DNA of 7,071 nt from Flavobacteriales bacterium UBA7382. Its GTDB lineage: Bacteria; Bacteroidota; Bacteroidia; Flavobacteriales_D; Sanyastnellaceae. The stretch spans positions 1 through 7,071 of the forward strand of contig DKNS01000013.1 in assembly GCA_002469765.1 (NCBI GenBank), in the 5' to 3' direction. Within the stretch, counting starts at the first letter, position 1. The number at the start of each line of letters is the position of its first letter. Below are positions 6,117 to 7,071 of the stretch, in pieces. The notes under the pieces are model-generated. The model made no database searches. It was not told where the DNA came from and worked only from the letters and a program-made list of their open reading frames with translations. The position numbers were made by a program, and so were the translations under genes.

Positions 6117-7071
6117 AAGAACCGACCGTTGCTTCTGACCATGTCCCTCAAAATGGGGGAGCACCTGTAGCGTTCCTCGCCGTAGCGCTGGTGCAACGCA
6201 TCCATTTCATCAACCACGTTTTGCACGCCTCGTTCATCCAACCAGGCCAGCAGTCCCTTGGGGTAATTCACACCCTTCCGCATCGCGGTGTCGATGGCCT
6301 CTGGCGAAGCCACTTGCCAAAACACAGCGTCGGCCGCTTCATTCATGAGCATGGTCAATATGCGTTGTCCAACGCCTTCCACCACTTGTCCTGACGTGTT
6401 GTGCTTGCCCTCAGCGTCGTAGGTGTAAAACCCACGACCCTGTTTCCTGCCGAGCCAATTGGCCGCCACGAGTTGACGCTGTGTGTGGCTCGGCCTGTAG
6501 CGGGCATCACCAAAAAAGGCGGAATGCACAGACGATGTGACGGCATAGTTGATGTCGTGTCCAATAAGGTCCATCAATTCAAAGGGACCCATTCTGAATC
6601 CCAAAGATTTCAAGGAGGCGTCGATGTCGGCCACACCGGCAAGTCCTTCCTCAAGAATACGGATGGCCTCGCTGTAAAACGGACGCGCAACTCGGTTCAC
6701 AATGAAACCTGGGGTGTCCAGAACGAGCGCGGGGAACTTTCCCCATGATGTCAGCACCTTCATGGCGTGGCCAGGAAGATCAGGGTGGGTTTGCAGGGCG
6801 GGAATGACTTCCACCAAGCCCATCAACGGCGCTGGATTGAAGAAGTGCAATCCGACCACACGGTCTGGGCGTTTGCAAGCGCTTGCAACACCCGTGACGG
6901 AAAGGGAGGAGGTGTTGGTGGCCAACACACAGTGGTCAGAAACCACGTGTTCCAGAGCTTGGAACAGCTTCTGTTTGGCATCCAAGGATTCCACAATGGC
7001 CTCGATCACAACATCTGCCTCAGACAAAGCATCCAAGGCCATGGCACGCGTGATGTTGGCCATCGTGGCAT
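6113..7071 (-). CDS. 3-hydroxyacyl-CoA dehydrogenase, PaaH/FadB-type (N-terminus beyond the window)
   Basis: The frame runs off the right edge; ATG 7063 is internal, since preceding codons (Ala-Thr) are in frame and the GxGxxG NAD-binding start of the Rossmann fold is absent. Numbered from that Met, the rest of the NAD domain has ADVVIEAIVE (16-25) and TNTSSL (49-54). The family signature HFFNPAPLMGLVEV (73-86) carries the catalytic dyad His73 and Glu85, with GFIVNRV (Asn123) opening the first C-terminal dimerisation domain. A second C-terminal 3HCDH-type repeat with MRKGVNYPKGLLAW (261-274) is seen, as in PaaH. The enzyme oxidises (S)-3-hydroxyacyl-CoA to 3-ketoacyl-CoA with NAD, in fatty-acid or phenylacetate degradation or in acetoacetyl-CoA reduction; which one is not decided. 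No enoyl-CoA hydratase domain is visible. Its product is the thiolase's substrate. It converges on the peptidase gene, and their stop codons overlap. Confidence 0.92.
   Translation of the reverse strand, partial: ATMANITRAMALDALSEADVVIEAIVESLDAKQKLFQALEHVVSDHCVLATNTSSLSVTGVASACKRPDRVVGLHFFNPAPLMGLVEVIPALQTHPDLPGHAMKVLTSWGKFPALVLDTPGFIVNRVARPFYSEAIRILEEGLAGVADIDASLKSLGFRMGPFELMDLIGHDINYAVTSSVHSAFFGDARYRPSHTQRQLVAANWLGRKQGRGFYTYDAEGKHNTSGQVVEGVGQRILTMLMNEAADAVFWQVASPEAIDTAMRKGVNYPKGLLAWLDERGVQNVVDEMDALHQRYGEERYRCSPILRDMVRSNGRFF

Noticed and set aside
5981..6394. 137-residue plus-strand frame spanning the convergent junction
   Set aside because: It overlaps the catalytic end of the peptidase out of frame and is antisense to the dehydrogenase; no ribosome binding site or motif.
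1..7071. CRISPR array, transposase, phage or toxin-antitoxin genes
   Set aside because: No direct-repeat/spacer pattern, terminal inverted repeats or related protein motifs were found on either strand.

Overview
The window looks like a chromosomal segment of a Bacteroidota bacterium, probably a Flavobacteriales-like aquatic lineage of intermediate GC. This is inferred from four things: a very large secreted-type Asp-box protein ending in a Cys-rich module and a dockerin-like repeat pair; an S4/RluA-type protein; a thiolase resembling the mitochondrial T2 type; and a TAnnTTTG-type -7 element ahead of the thiolase. No rRNA, tRNA, CRISPR array, insertion sequence or phage gene was seen.

Layout from left to right. 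Positions 1-2907 (+) hold the 3' part of a giant BNR/sortilin-type beta-propeller protein whose N-terminus lies outside the window. Thirty bases later, 2938-3912 (+) encodes an S4-domain protein with an RluA-type pseudouridine synthase fold. Its catalytic HRLD motif is replaced by NKLP, so the catalytic aspartate is missing. The 270-base gap 3913-4182 holds a candidate small gene on the minus strand (3870-4055), an ATTGAT/ATCAAT inverted repeat and a probable promoter. Positions 4183-5364 (+) encode a complete acetyl-CoA acetyltransferase. Eleven bases downstream, 5376-6116 (+) encodes a signal-less SH3b-NlpC/P60 peptidase. Positions 6113-7071 (-) encode a convergent 3-hydroxyacyl-CoA dehydrogenase, cut by the right edge, whose stop codon interlocks with that of the peptidase over a shared TTAA.

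The thiolase and the 3-hydroxyacyl-CoA dehydrogenase catalyse consecutive steps of beta-oxidation-type chemistry: 3-hydroxyacyl-CoA to 3-ketoacyl-CoA to acyl-CoA plus acetyl-CoA, or the reverse. They form a functional pair although they are on opposite strands. The peptidase probably shares the thiolase transcript, and its lack of a signal peptide suggests cytoplasmic turnover of cell-wall peptides. No defence system or other wholly new multi-gene system is evident. The most unusual item is the apparently catalytically dead S4/RluA-like protein with a basic tail. The dockerin-terminated propeller protein and the antisense small ORF come next.
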